The position numbers and the translations under genes are program-made. Under the pieces are notes generated by a model. The model was not told the DNA's origin and did not search any database. It saw only the letters and a program-made list of their open reading frames with translations. Source: Variovorax davisae (GTDB lineage Bacteria > Pseudomonadota > Gammaproteobacteria > Burkholderiales > Burkholderiaceae_C). From it: a stretch of DNA of 64,000 nucleotides. Positions 1 through 7,313 of this stretch are shown here, in pieces. The stretch lies in the NCBI RefSeq assembly GCF_030316845.1, contig NZ_JASZYS010000013.1:62001-126000 (forward strand), given 5' to 3'. How positions within the stretch are numbered: position 1 is the first letter of the stretch; each line of letters begins with the position of its first letter.

Positions 1-1
1 C

Positions 2-124
2 GAAGCGGGCGTCAGCCGCGCGCTCCAGATCATCCACAACGAACTCGACCTCACGATGGCCTTCTGCGGGCGCACCGACATCGGCGACGTCGATACCGGC
101 GTGCTGCTGCCGGGCACCTGGTGA
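2..124 (+). CDS. C-terminal fragment of FMN-dependent alpha-hydroxy-acid dehydrogenase (L-lactate dehydrogenase-like)
   Basis: Only the last 40 codons lie in the window; the gene starts upstream and ends with TGA at 122-124. The readable tail includes SRALQIIHNELDLTMAFCG, which matches the usual C-terminus of LldD/glycolate-oxidase-type FMN enzymes that oxidise 2-hydroxy acids to 2-keto acids. In that family this is the helix after the last FMN-phosphate-binding strand, followed by a short 'D(I)' turn. The substrate cannot be told from this piece. It is convergent with the last gene of the injection-system operon, 14 bases away, so it marks the left border of that locus. Confidence 0.7.
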   Translation, partial: EAGVSRALQIIHNELDLTMAFCGRTDIGDVDTGVLLPGTW

Positions 125-138
125 CGGCGCCGGGCGGC

Positions 139-603
139 TCAGGAAGGGTCGAGCGACGCATCGTCGGCGCGGGCCTGCGCGCCGCGCCGGGACCGTGCAC
201 GCTGCACCAGCAGCCCGATCAGCAGGGCTGCGGCCGCTGAACTCGCCAGTGCGCCCGAGGTGGTGAGCTGCTGCACCAGGCCGTCGACGGTCTCGACGCT
301 GACCTGCTGGGCATGGTGGACCAGCGCCACCATGTCGGCGGCGCCGACGTTCTGGAGATCGTCGATGCGCACGCCCGGCTCCTGGCCCGCGTTGCGGAAC
401 CGGATCTTGGCGAAGATGCCGTTGGCGACGGCCACCAGCGACAGCACGCCCAGGGGGCGCAACAGCGTCTCGACCAACTGGCGGCGCTCTTCCGCGGGCG
501 CCGACGCGTAGACCTGCGCCACCAGCGCAGGGATCGCCGTCTCGGCGGTGGCTTCGGGGGATTCGGGGGTGCGGTCGTCAGGCCACGATGCGATGGTTGC
601 CAT
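139..603 (-). CDS. small putative membrane protein at the end of the injection-system operon
   Basis: A protein of 154 residues with no family I recognise. Two hydrophobic stretches are visible, about residues 47-65 and 117-133. The second is followed by a basic, arginine-rich tail (RARSRR), which suggests one or two membrane-associated helices. The N-terminus is acidic and proline-rich, without a signal peptide. The ATG at 603 is preceded by a good ribosome site (AAAGGAAG). The gene lies 108 bases after the ATP-grasp gene on the same strand, so it may be the last gene of the eCIS operon or have its own promoter. A role in assembly at the membrane or in particle release is only a guess. Confidence 0.6.
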   Translation of the reverse strand: MATIASWPDDRTPESPEATAETAIPALVAQVYASAPAEERRQLVETLLRPLGVLSLVAVANGIFAKIRFRNAGQEPGVRIDDLQNVGAADMVALVHHAQQVSVETVDGLVQQLTTSGALASSAAAALLIGLLVQRARSRRGAQARADDASLDPS

Positions 604-711
604 GTGTCTGCTTCCTTTCTCTGCATCCGGGATCTTGGCGCGGCGATGCGGCGATTTGATGAAGAAAGCGTAAAGCCGCGATGACTTTTTTGCGCAACCG
701 GATGTGGCGGG

Positions 712-1617
712 TCAGCCCCCGGTCAGCAGCCGTGCGGTGGCGCGCGCGATCGGCTCGTCGTCCTCGTCGTCGTAGAAGGTGAATCCGGGCGAGGGATTGA
801 CCTCGAAGCAGACCCACTCGCCTTGCGCGCTGCGCCGCAGGTCGATCCCGGCCATGACCAGCCCCAGCGATGCCGCCAGGGCGCGCAGGCGGGGCCGCAG
901 CGCATCGGGCACCCGCCAGGGCCGCAATCGAACGCCGGCCGATCCCGCATAGCGGTAGTCGTCGGCATCCGAGTCGATCGCGTGGCCGTGGATCTCGCCG
1001 CCCACCACATGCACGCGGTAGTCGGTGCCCGGCACGTAGGCCTGGAACTGGGTCGGGCAGGTGGCGAGCCGGGCCAGCCGCTCGGCATCGTCCGCCGCCA
1101 GCCGCGAGACGATGCTGCGAACGCCGCTGCAGGACTTGTAGACGATGCTGCCGTGGCGCCGCCAGAAGGCGCGCAGCGCGTCGGGGTCGTTGGTCACGAG
1201 CGTGTCGGGCACCGCGAACCCGGCCTGGGCGATCAAGCCCCCTTGGTAGGGCTTGGAGCCGTTCGATCCCATCGCGGACAGCCGGTTGACGACCAGCGCC
1301 GGCGTCAGTTCGAGCCAGCAGGCCAGCGCCTCGTCGACCGCGCCGGCGTGCAGCCCGGCCGGGTCGGTGTCGCCGCCGCGGCCCGTGTCCTGGGGCCGCG
1401 CATAGACCGAGCGGATGCCGTCCAGCGCGCAGCGCTGGTCGCCGACCCGGACCCAGCCGCCGAGGGCGCGATCGATCTCGAGCTCGACCGACGTCTCGCC
1501 GGCGCGCGTCTGGTCGACCAGGAACATCGGCGTGCCGAGACGGCTCAGCGCGGTGCAGACGGCGGCGATCGGCAAGTCCAGCGGCGAGCCCCACAGCAGC
1601 ACGGGACCGCCGCTCAT
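712..1617 (-). CDS. ATP-grasp (RimK-like) ligase encoded in the eCIS operon
   Basis: A protein of 301 residues. The C-terminal half shows ATP-grasp features: a lysine-containing strand (IVYKSCSGVRSIV, about residues 158-170), a central VPGTDYRVHVVGG segment, and the metal-binding end CFEVNPSPGFTFY with the diagnostic E-x-N-P. ATP-grasp enzymes make an acyl-phosphate from a carboxylate and join it to an amine or other nucleophile; RimK-type members modify protein or peptide ends. The start codon overlaps the preceding gene's stop (ATGA), so the two are translationally coupled. The first ~100 residues resemble the pre-ATP-grasp domain of peptide-modifying members. The target is unknown; being inside the operon, it may modify a tail component or cargo. 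A free-standing small-molecule ligase is the alternative. Confidence 0.8.
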   Translation of the reverse strand: MSGGPVLLWGSPLDLPIAAVCTALSRLGTPMFLVDQTRAGETSVELEIDRALGGWVRVGDQRCALDGIRSVYARPQDTGRGGDTDPAGLHAGAVDEALACWLELTPALVVNRLSAMGSNGSKPYQGGLIAQAGFAVPDTLVTNDPDALRAFWRRHGSIVYKSCSGVRSIVSRLAADDAERLARLATCPTQFQAYVPGTDYRVHVVGGEIHGHAIDSDADDYRYAGSAGVRLRPWRVPDALRPRLRALAASLGLVMAGIDLRRSAQGEWVCFEVNPSPGFTFYDDEDDEPIARATARLLTGG

Positions 1618-2318
1618 GGCGCGCTGTCCATCACGGCGTCGCCGATCGACCGGTCGGACAGGTCGGGCCAGCGGTCGGCGCCGACGAAGCGTGCATTGCC
1701 GTCCTCCGCATCGAAGAACACGCCGAGCAGTGCCATGCCGGCACCCTCGGCAAGCCGCCGCGCATGGGCGCGCAGCCGCGGATGCCCGGGGCCGATGACC
1801 GCCCGGCCGACGACGTCGAGGCGGACGCATGCCGCGTCCGGAGGCGGCGGCGCGGGCGTCGGCATGCCGGGCCGCAGCGCCAGCCGGACCGGCGCGACAG
1901 GCACGTCGAGGTCGAGCGCCAGCCGGGCCCACTGTTCCCGGCGCCACACCGGCCCCGAGAGCGAGGGTACGACGGGGCGGTTCAGCACCGGGCAGGCCAG
2001 CGCCGACAGCCAGGCCCCGAGGAAGGCGCTCATCTCGCTCGCCACGTAGTCGCGGTCGGCCCAGGCCACGTGCGGCAGCTGCGCGGGCGCGATGGCGGCC
2101 AGCCGCGTGATCACGCCGCGCAGCGCCGAGGCGGGGATGGCGCCGCCCGCCACGACGGCGACGGAGGCGGCCGGATCGCCGACGCGATGGCACCAGCCCG
2201 GGCGCGAGAGATCCGCGGGCAGCAGGAGGCGCGCACCCTGCGCGCGATGGCGCTCGACGAAAGCCTGCGCCGCGACGTCCCGTTCGTCGGCGAGCACGAG
2301 CAGCGGCCGGTCAGCCAC
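1614..2318 (-). CDS. uncharacterised partner of the ATP-grasp protein
   Basis: A protein of 234 residues that I cannot assign to a named family. It opens with an alternating hydrophobic strand (PLLVLADERD) followed by an LSRPGW motif, which recalls the Rossmann-like N-terminal domain often found in front of ATP-grasp domains. It has no signal peptide or membrane helix. It sits between the DUF6519 gene, which it overlaps by 8 bases, and the ATP-grasp gene, which it overlaps by ATGA. Strict coupling to the ATP-grasp gene suggests the two products act together, for example as substrate-binding and catalytic subunits. That is inference from position. Confidence 0.65.
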   Translation of the reverse strand: MADRPLLVLADERDVAAQAFVERHRAQGARLLLPADLSRPGWCHRVGDPAASVAVVAGGAIPASALRGVITRLAAIAPAQLPHVAWADRDYVASEMSAFLGAWLSALACPVLNRPVVPSLSGPVWRREQWARLALDLDVPVAPVRLALRPGMPTPAPPPPDAACVRLDVVGRAVIGPGHPRLRAHARRLAEGAGMALLGVFFDAEDGNARFVGADRWPDLSDRSIGDAVMDSAP

Positions 2319-5277
2319 CTTTCTTGCTCTTGGTCTTGCTCTTGGCCGGTCCCTTGGCCGGCGCAGGAGACGCGGGCGGCTCGGGCGCGGCCGGCGGCGG
2401 CGGCCCGACCTCCGGCCGCTGGGCGGGCGCGATGAAGGAGCGCTGCAGGATCACCGGCGAAGAGATCACCGCCGGGCTCGCGATCACCGGGCCGAGCACC
2501 GCCGGGCGCACCACCACGTCGCGGACCTTCTCGGCCAGCACCGCCTTGTCGAGGCGCACGGTCTTGTCGGCGGCGGCCTCCTTGTCCTTGTCCTTGTCCT
2601 TGCCCTTGACGCGCACGGTCACCGTGGCCTGGGCGCTGCGCCGCGGGTCGGCGACGCTGGTCGCAACCACGGCGAACACGCCGGCCGCACCCGGCGCGAC
2701 GTAGTTGCCCGAGGCGCTGACGGAGCCGCCGCTGCAGCTCCAGCTCACGCCCGTGTCGACCCCGCCCGGGATCGCGACCCCGCTGCTGCCGACGCTGGCC
2801 GTGAACTGTTGCGAGGTGCCGGCGAGCAGCAGCGCCGTCGGCGGCGACACGCCGACGGCCAGGACCACGACCGTGAAGTTGGTCGTGAGCGAGGTGGTCA
2901 GCTGCGAATTGGGAATCGCCGGCACGCTGGCCGTCACGTTCACCACGCTGCTCGACGGCGCTGCCGAGACCGTGATCGGGAAGCTGGCGCTGGTCTGGCC
3001 GGCCGGGATGGTGAGCGGGTTGCCGCCGTTCAGCAGCACCGGGATCGCCGGCGCGCTGCTGGCCGACAGTGTCACCGTGACCGCCGCCTGGGCGACGCTG
3101 GCCAGCACGACCTGGCCGGTCAGCGCGCCGTCGCCGAGCAGCACCGCCGCGTTCAGGCCGAAGCCGCGCAGCGAGACCGGCGTGGCGGCGAGCTGGAGGG
3201 TGAACCAGCTCTCGAAGTCGCTGTAGCGGCGCCCGCAGCCCGAGGGAAAGGCCAGGTCGGTGCGCAGGCTGTTGGTGCGCGATGCGCTCAGCCCCGGCTG
3301 GCCGCGGACTTCGCCGTCGAGATAGAGCCGCTGCTGCGCGCGGTCGCCCCAGATGAAGTTGCCCTTCATGCGCACCCGCACGCGCGCCTGCCCGCCGCTC
3401 AGCGCATTGACCACGCTCTGGGCCGCCGGGCTGGGCACCCACAGCAGCGTGTTCGAGTTCGCCTGCCAGCTGATGGGGTTGCCGGGCAGCACCACCGGCA
3501 CGGGCATGGTCAACACCGGCTGGACATTGGCGGGCTGGTTCGGCACCGGTGTCGGAATCTCGACGGTGACGACCATCGAGTTGTCGGAAGCGGTCATCAG
3601 CGCCACGCTGGTCGGCACCGGCGTGCCCGTGCCCGGGTCGAGGTTGACCGTGTATTGCCCGATCGGCGCCCCGTCCATCGAGATCGACAGGCCGGCGACG
3701 AATTGCGACAGCTGCAGCACGTCGTCGTTCTGCCAGCTGATCCCGGTGACATGGAGCGCGGGCGGAATGTCGGTCAGCGGCGCAAATGTGCGCCGGCAGT
3801 CCGTGAGCAGGCTGCCGGCGGGGGTGCCGGCCCAGCGCAGCAGCCCGACGCGGGCGAAGTGATGCACGATGCCGGCCGGCGGCTGAGGCGCGGCATGGTG
3901 CCATTCGACGCTGGCCGTGGCGCCCGAACGGGCCGGAACGAGCCAATGGTCGCCGCTCGCGTACTGGCCGGCGGTGAACTGCACCTGCACACCCAGCTCG
4001 AGGTCCAGCCAGCCGCCGCCGCCCGCCGGCACCACGGCCGCGGCGCCGTCCCAGCGGCGCATCTTCGGATTCAGGGACGCATCGATGGGCGTCGGCGAGG
4101 CGGCGAAGCTCACCGTCGAGGTGGCCGGCTGCACGGTGGCGATCTGGACCAGCTGCCCGGGCCTGCCGTGCAGTTCGTCGGCGGCGCCGAAGATCTCGAC
4201 CCACTGGCCGTTCGCCAGTCCCAGCGCGTCGTCGGGGCCGGTGCCGTCGACCGTCAGCGTGCTGCCGTCGAAGGCCCGGATGCGCGTGACCACGCTGCCG
4301 TTGTCGCGCGACCACTTGAAGGTCGCGTTGCCGTCGGCGCCGGCGTCGTGGATCTCGACCCGGTAGAGCTGGTTGTCGAGTCCGCGGTAGCCGCCGCCGG
4401 GCGGGATCAGGCAAGGTCCGCTCTGCCCCAGCGAAGGTGCCGCGCGGGCCGACAGCGCGCCACTGGTGCCGCCGGTCAGCGCGTCCCACTCGGGGAAGGC
4501 GGTGCCGCAGGCCGGTGCATCCGTGGCGGGCGGTGTGACCGCGAGCAGCTTCAGCTGGCGGATGGTCTTGCTGCGCACCGCCGTGTCGGGGCCCCCGAGC
4601 GCGCTTTCGCGGATGGCCGGGTCGTCGAGCGCGGTGACCAGGCGCTGCCAGACGTCGAGGTAGGCCAGGTAGAGGCCCTTGGGCAGCGCCAGGGTGGCCG
4701 GATCGGCGCCGGCGAAGTCGGGATCCGGCAGATCGGGCTGCGTCAGGTAGGTCGTGATGCGGCGCAGCACGCCGTTGAAGCTGCCGCTGGCCGGCGTCGG
4801 CGGCCGCGTGACGGCACCCGCCAGCGTCAGCGTGAGCGCGTCGTCCGCGGGCGCCACGGCGGTGATGCGCAGCATCTGCGATGCGTCCGCCGTGACGTTG
4901 AGCAGCACCCACTGGCCGGCCCGGAAGTCGGCCAGATCGGCGCGCGGCAAGGCCACCAGCGCCTTGTTGTCGCCGCTGCTGCTGAAGGCCAGGCGCTGGC
5001 CCGGCTCGACATCGCAGGCGATGCCGTCGACGTAGTAGCGGCCCGAGCCGATCGTCAGGTCGCTGCCGTCGGCCGTGAGGGCCAGGCCGAAGCCCGGGTC
5101 GTCCTGCGGCGCGCCGCTCGGGCCGACCACGTCGATGCCGAGGCGCTCGCTGCGGTGGGCGTTGATCGCCTGCTGCTCGTTCCAGTCGGCGTCGAGCTGG
5201 ACCCGCCCCTGCTGCAGCAGCACGGCGCTGTAGTGCTTGCGCGGATCGAAGGTGTTTCGGCTGAAGTCGGCTGTCAT
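2311..5277 (-). CDS. DUF6519-type tail/baseplate protein with C-terminal Ig-like domain
   Basis: A protein of 988 residues. The N-terminus (FDPRKHYSAVLLQQGRVQ, then LDADWNEQ) is the hallmark of the DUF6519 family found in eCIS and related tail loci. The middle is rich in beta strands. A stretch around residues 690-790 resembles Calx-beta/Ig-like repeats (TIPAGQTSASFPITV). A bacterial Ig-like domain follows at roughly 805-890 (GVSPPTALLLAGTSQQFTA). The C-terminal ~100 residues contain a KDKDKDKE run, are proline-rich and end in lysines. ATG at 5277 has a GAGGGAG ribosome site, 20 bases after the previous stop. Ig-like domains on tail tips often bind surfaces, and no other obvious fibre gene is present, so this is my candidate for target recognition. 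It could equally be purely structural. Confidence 0.75.
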   Translation of the reverse strand: MTADFSRNTFDPRKHYSAVLLQQGRVQLDADWNEQQAINAHRSERLGIDVVGPSGAPQDDPGFGLALTADGSDLTIGSGRYYVDGIACDVEPGQRLAFSSSGDNKALVALPRADLADFRAGQWVLLNVTADASQMLRITAVAPADDALTLTLAGAVTRPPTPASGSFNGVLRRITTYLTQPDLPDPDFAGADPATLALPKGLYLAYLDVWQRLVTALDDPAIRESALGGPDTAVRSKTIRQLKLLAVTPPATDAPACGTAFPEWDALTGGTSGALSARAAPSLGQSGPCLIPPGGGYRGLDNQLYRVEIHDAGADGNATFKWSRDNGSVVTRIRAFDGSTLTVDGTGPDDALGLANGQWVEIFGAADELHGRPGQLVQIATVQPATSTVSFAASPTPIDASLNPKMRRWDGAAAVVPAGGGGWLDLELGVQVQFTAGQYASGDHWLVPARSGATASVEWHHAAPQPPAGIVHHFARVGLLRWAGTPAGSLLTDCRRTFAPLTDIPPALHVTGISWQNDDVLQLSQFVAGLSISMDGAPIGQYTVNLDPGTGTPVPTSVALMTASDNSMVVTVEIPTPVPNQPANVQPVLTMPVPVVLPGNPISWQANSNTLLWVPSPAAQSVVNALSGGQARVRVRMKGNFIWGDRAQQRLYLDGEVRGQPGLSASRTNSLRTDLAFPSGCGRRYSDFESWFTLQLAATPVSLRGFGLNAAVLLGDGALTGQVVLASVAQAAVTVTLSASSAPAIPVLLNGGNPLTIPAGQTSASFPITVSAAPSSSVVNVTASVPAIPNSQLTTSLTTNFTVVVLAVGVSPPTALLLAGTSQQFTASVGSSGVAIPGGVDTGVSWSCSGGSVSASGNYVAPGAAGVFAVVATSVADPRRSAQATVTVRVKGKDKDKDKEAAADKTVRLDKAVLAEKVRDVVVRPAVLGPVIASPAVISSPVILQRSFIAPAQRPEVGPPPPAAPEPPASPAPAKGPAKSKTKSKKGG
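2581..2610. repeat. in-frame hexanucleotide repeat encoding Lys-Asp repeats
   Basis: On the plus strand the unit CTTGTC is repeated about four times and decays to CTTGCC. On the coding (minus) strand it gives the KDKDKD run just after the Ig-like domain of the DUF6519 protein. Because the unit is six bases, slippage would change linker length without a frameshift. Confidence 0.6.
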
Positions 5278-5297
5278 GTCGTTGCTCCCTCTTCGGC

Positions 5298-7313
5298 TCA
5301 GTCGGCGAAAAGCAGGCCGCCGTCGAGTCCGACGCGCAGGTACTCCGCCAGGCGCAGGCGCAGGTTGCTCTCGCGCTGCTGGGCCATCTGTTCGTGATGG
5401 ACGCCCATCTCGGCGCCGTCTTCGGCCCCGCTGCGGATCTCGCTCGCCGAGCGCCGGGCCAGCTGGCCATAGGACGCGTCGCCGTAGCGCAGCGAATCGA
5501 AGAGCGGCACCACGCGGCTGGCGTCCGCCGCCGCCGCCGGCTGGCAGCGGTAGCGGCGCGGCACGATCGATTCGAGCGGCAGGTAGGAGAAGCGCAGGCA
5601 GCCCTGCTGCCGCCGTTCGGACCACACCGGGGCCGGCCAGGGCGGGGCGGCGCCGCTGGCGCGTGCGTGGAAGATGCAGTTCGAGGCCGCCTCGATCGCC
5701 GCGCTGTGGACGCGGCCGACCAAGGTGCTGTCGGTCGCCTGCAGTGCGCCGCCTGCCGCGTTGCCGTCGACCGCCGCGAAGGCCACCGAGGCGGGATCCC
5801 CGGCATCGACGATGCAGTGGCTCAGGCTCACCGGGCATTCGGCGGCGATGCGCAGCGCGCCGACCACGCAATGGTCGAGCTCGACACGGGTGCCCTTCGT
5901 CTCGACGACCAGGCTGGGCGCGCCGGGCTGGGCGGCGCTGCCGTCGCTCTTCAGCGTCGACCCCGGCACCAGCGTGCAATGCACCAGCCGCAGCGTGTTC
6001 GGCCCCTGCCCGTTGGCGGTGGCCGCCAGGTGCAGCGCCCCGCCGCTGATGACCAGGCCGTTGAGCGTCAGCTCGGAACCGGCCGCGCCGCTGATCTTGA
6101 GTTCGCCCGCCAGCTGCAGCACCGGCCGTGTCTGGTCGGCGGCCCGCAGTTCGACCACCGCGTTGGCCGCCAGCGCCATCGACGGCGTCTCGGCCCAGGT
6201 CGCGCTGCCCGGGAACTGCACCGCGCCGCCGGCGCTGACGGCGCCGAGGGCGGCCTGCACGCTGCCGTTCGCGGCCTGGACCTCGACCACGGGTCGGAGG
6301 CCGAGCGAGAGCGTGGCCAGGCGCTCGTATTCGCCGCCGCCGAGGTCCGCTTCGCTGGCGCGATGGAACCACACCGCCAGCGGCCGGGCCGGCGCGGCGG
6401 CGAAGGCGATGCGCCCGCGCTGCGGATCGATCAGCACGCTGCCCGCGGCCGGCACGTGCGCCCACTGGGTGCCGGCGGCGTCGAGGTCCGACAGGTCGGC
6501 CGCCAGCAGCGTCGTGCCGGCGGGCAGGCCGCCGATGAACAGCGACTGGTCGGGCCCGTAGAAGCCGTCCAGGTCGGCCGCCAGCGCCCGGCGGCTGATG
6601 GCCACCGGCAGGTTCGCTTCGCCCGCCAGCGGCGCGTCGGCCGGCAGCGGCTGCGGGCGGTTGAACAGCTGCGTGTCGGCGCCGAGCGGATCGAAGAAGA
6701 AGCGCAGGCTGTCGCGCGCGAAGGCCGTGGCCTGCGACAGGCCGGCGCTGCGCTGGGTCCACAGGTGGATGCCGACGTTCGGCAGGTTCCAGCGGCCGCC
6801 GCCTCCGAGCCCGCGCACGTCGACGCCGTGCGCCGCGCCGTCGAAGGGCGAGCCGATGCGTTCGAGCAGCGGCTGGCGGCGCAGGTCGAGCGTGCCGCCG
6901 GCGCCCGGGCGCACGTGCTTCACGCATTGCGTGGCCGCCAGGCCGAGGAAGTATTCGACGACGTGCGCGTCCCAGCCCGTGACGTCGCGGGCCAGCCGCT
7001 CGAGCACGGTGACCGTGCCCTTGCCGCGCCGCAGGTTGATGGTGTTGGCCACCTCGGCGCGCGGGCTGCTGACGGTCGCGGCCACGCCGTTGAGCTGCCG
7101 GTAGCCGATCAGGTCGCCGATGTAGGGCACGACCCAGTCGGCGCAGGTCTCGATGAACTGGTCGTCGTAGAGCTGCGCCAGGTCTTCCTGCAGCACCTGC
7201 ACCTGCTCGGCCAGCACGTCGAGCAGGCGCGCGAGCGCGCCGCCCTGGTCGGCGTCGCGCAGCCGGTAGATCGCGGGCAGCAGCTGGAGCAGGGCGGCGC
7301 CGTCGAGTGTCAT
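5298..7313 (-). CDS. P2-I-like tail protein with beta-helix region
   Basis: A protein of 671 residues. The N-terminal ~180 residues (LLQLLPAIYRLRD, LDVLAEQVQVLQEDLAQLYDD, then WVVPYIGDLIGYR) match the phage tail protein P2 gpI-like domain common to baseplate-peripheral proteins of contractile systems. The C-terminal half (about 380-540) has repeated short strands of the kind seen in right-handed beta-helices (for example LRLVHCTLVPGS and VELDHCVVGALRI). The last ~50 residues are helical (QRESNLRLRLAEYLRVG) and end in LLFAD. The start codon overlaps the stop of the second J-like gene (ATGA). It probably sits at the baseplate rim, linking wedge to fibre or tip proteins. Confidence 0.75.
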   Translation of the reverse strand: MTLDGAALLQLLPAIYRLRDADQGGALARLLDVLAEQVQVLQEDLAQLYDDQFIETCADWVVPYIGDLIGYRQLNGVAATVSSPRAEVANTINLRRGKGTVTVLERLARDVTGWDAHVVEYFLGLAATQCVKHVRPGAGGTLDLRRQPLLERIGSPFDGAAHGVDVRGLGGGGRWNLPNVGIHLWTQRSAGLSQATAFARDSLRFFFDPLGADTQLFNRPQPLPADAPLAGEANLPVAISRRALAADLDGFYGPDQSLFIGGLPAGTTLLAADLSDLDAAGTQWAHVPAAGSVLIDPQRGRIAFAAAPARPLAVWFHRASEADLGGGEYERLATLSLGLRPVVEVQAANGSVQAALGAVSAGGAVQFPGSATWAETPSMALAANAVVELRAADQTRPVLQLAGELKISGAAGSELTLNGLVISGGALHLAATANGQGPNTLRLVHCTLVPGSTLKSDGSAAQPGAPSLVVETKGTRVELDHCVVGALRIAAECPVSLSHCIVDAGDPASVAFAAVDGNAAGGALQATDSTLVGRVHSAAIEAASNCIFHARASGAAPPWPAPVWSERRQQGCLRFSYLPLESIVPRRYRCQPAAAADASRVVPLFDSLRYGDASYGQLARRSASEIRSGAEDGAEMGVHHEQMAQQRESNLRLRLAEYLRVGLDGGLLFAD

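Noticed and set aside
2581..2610. CRISPR-like or tandem-repeat array
   Set aside because: Only a short hexamer run inside a coding gene; no spacers and no cas genes in the window.
2092..5397. Large plus-strand open frame opposite the DUF6519 gene (and similar long frames opposite 5394-10414, 10330-12591, 13616-18167)
   Set aside because: Products are arginine/glycine/alanine-rich with no domain pattern, as expected from antisense frames in GC-rich DNA; the opposite strand holds clear phage-tail families in coupled order.
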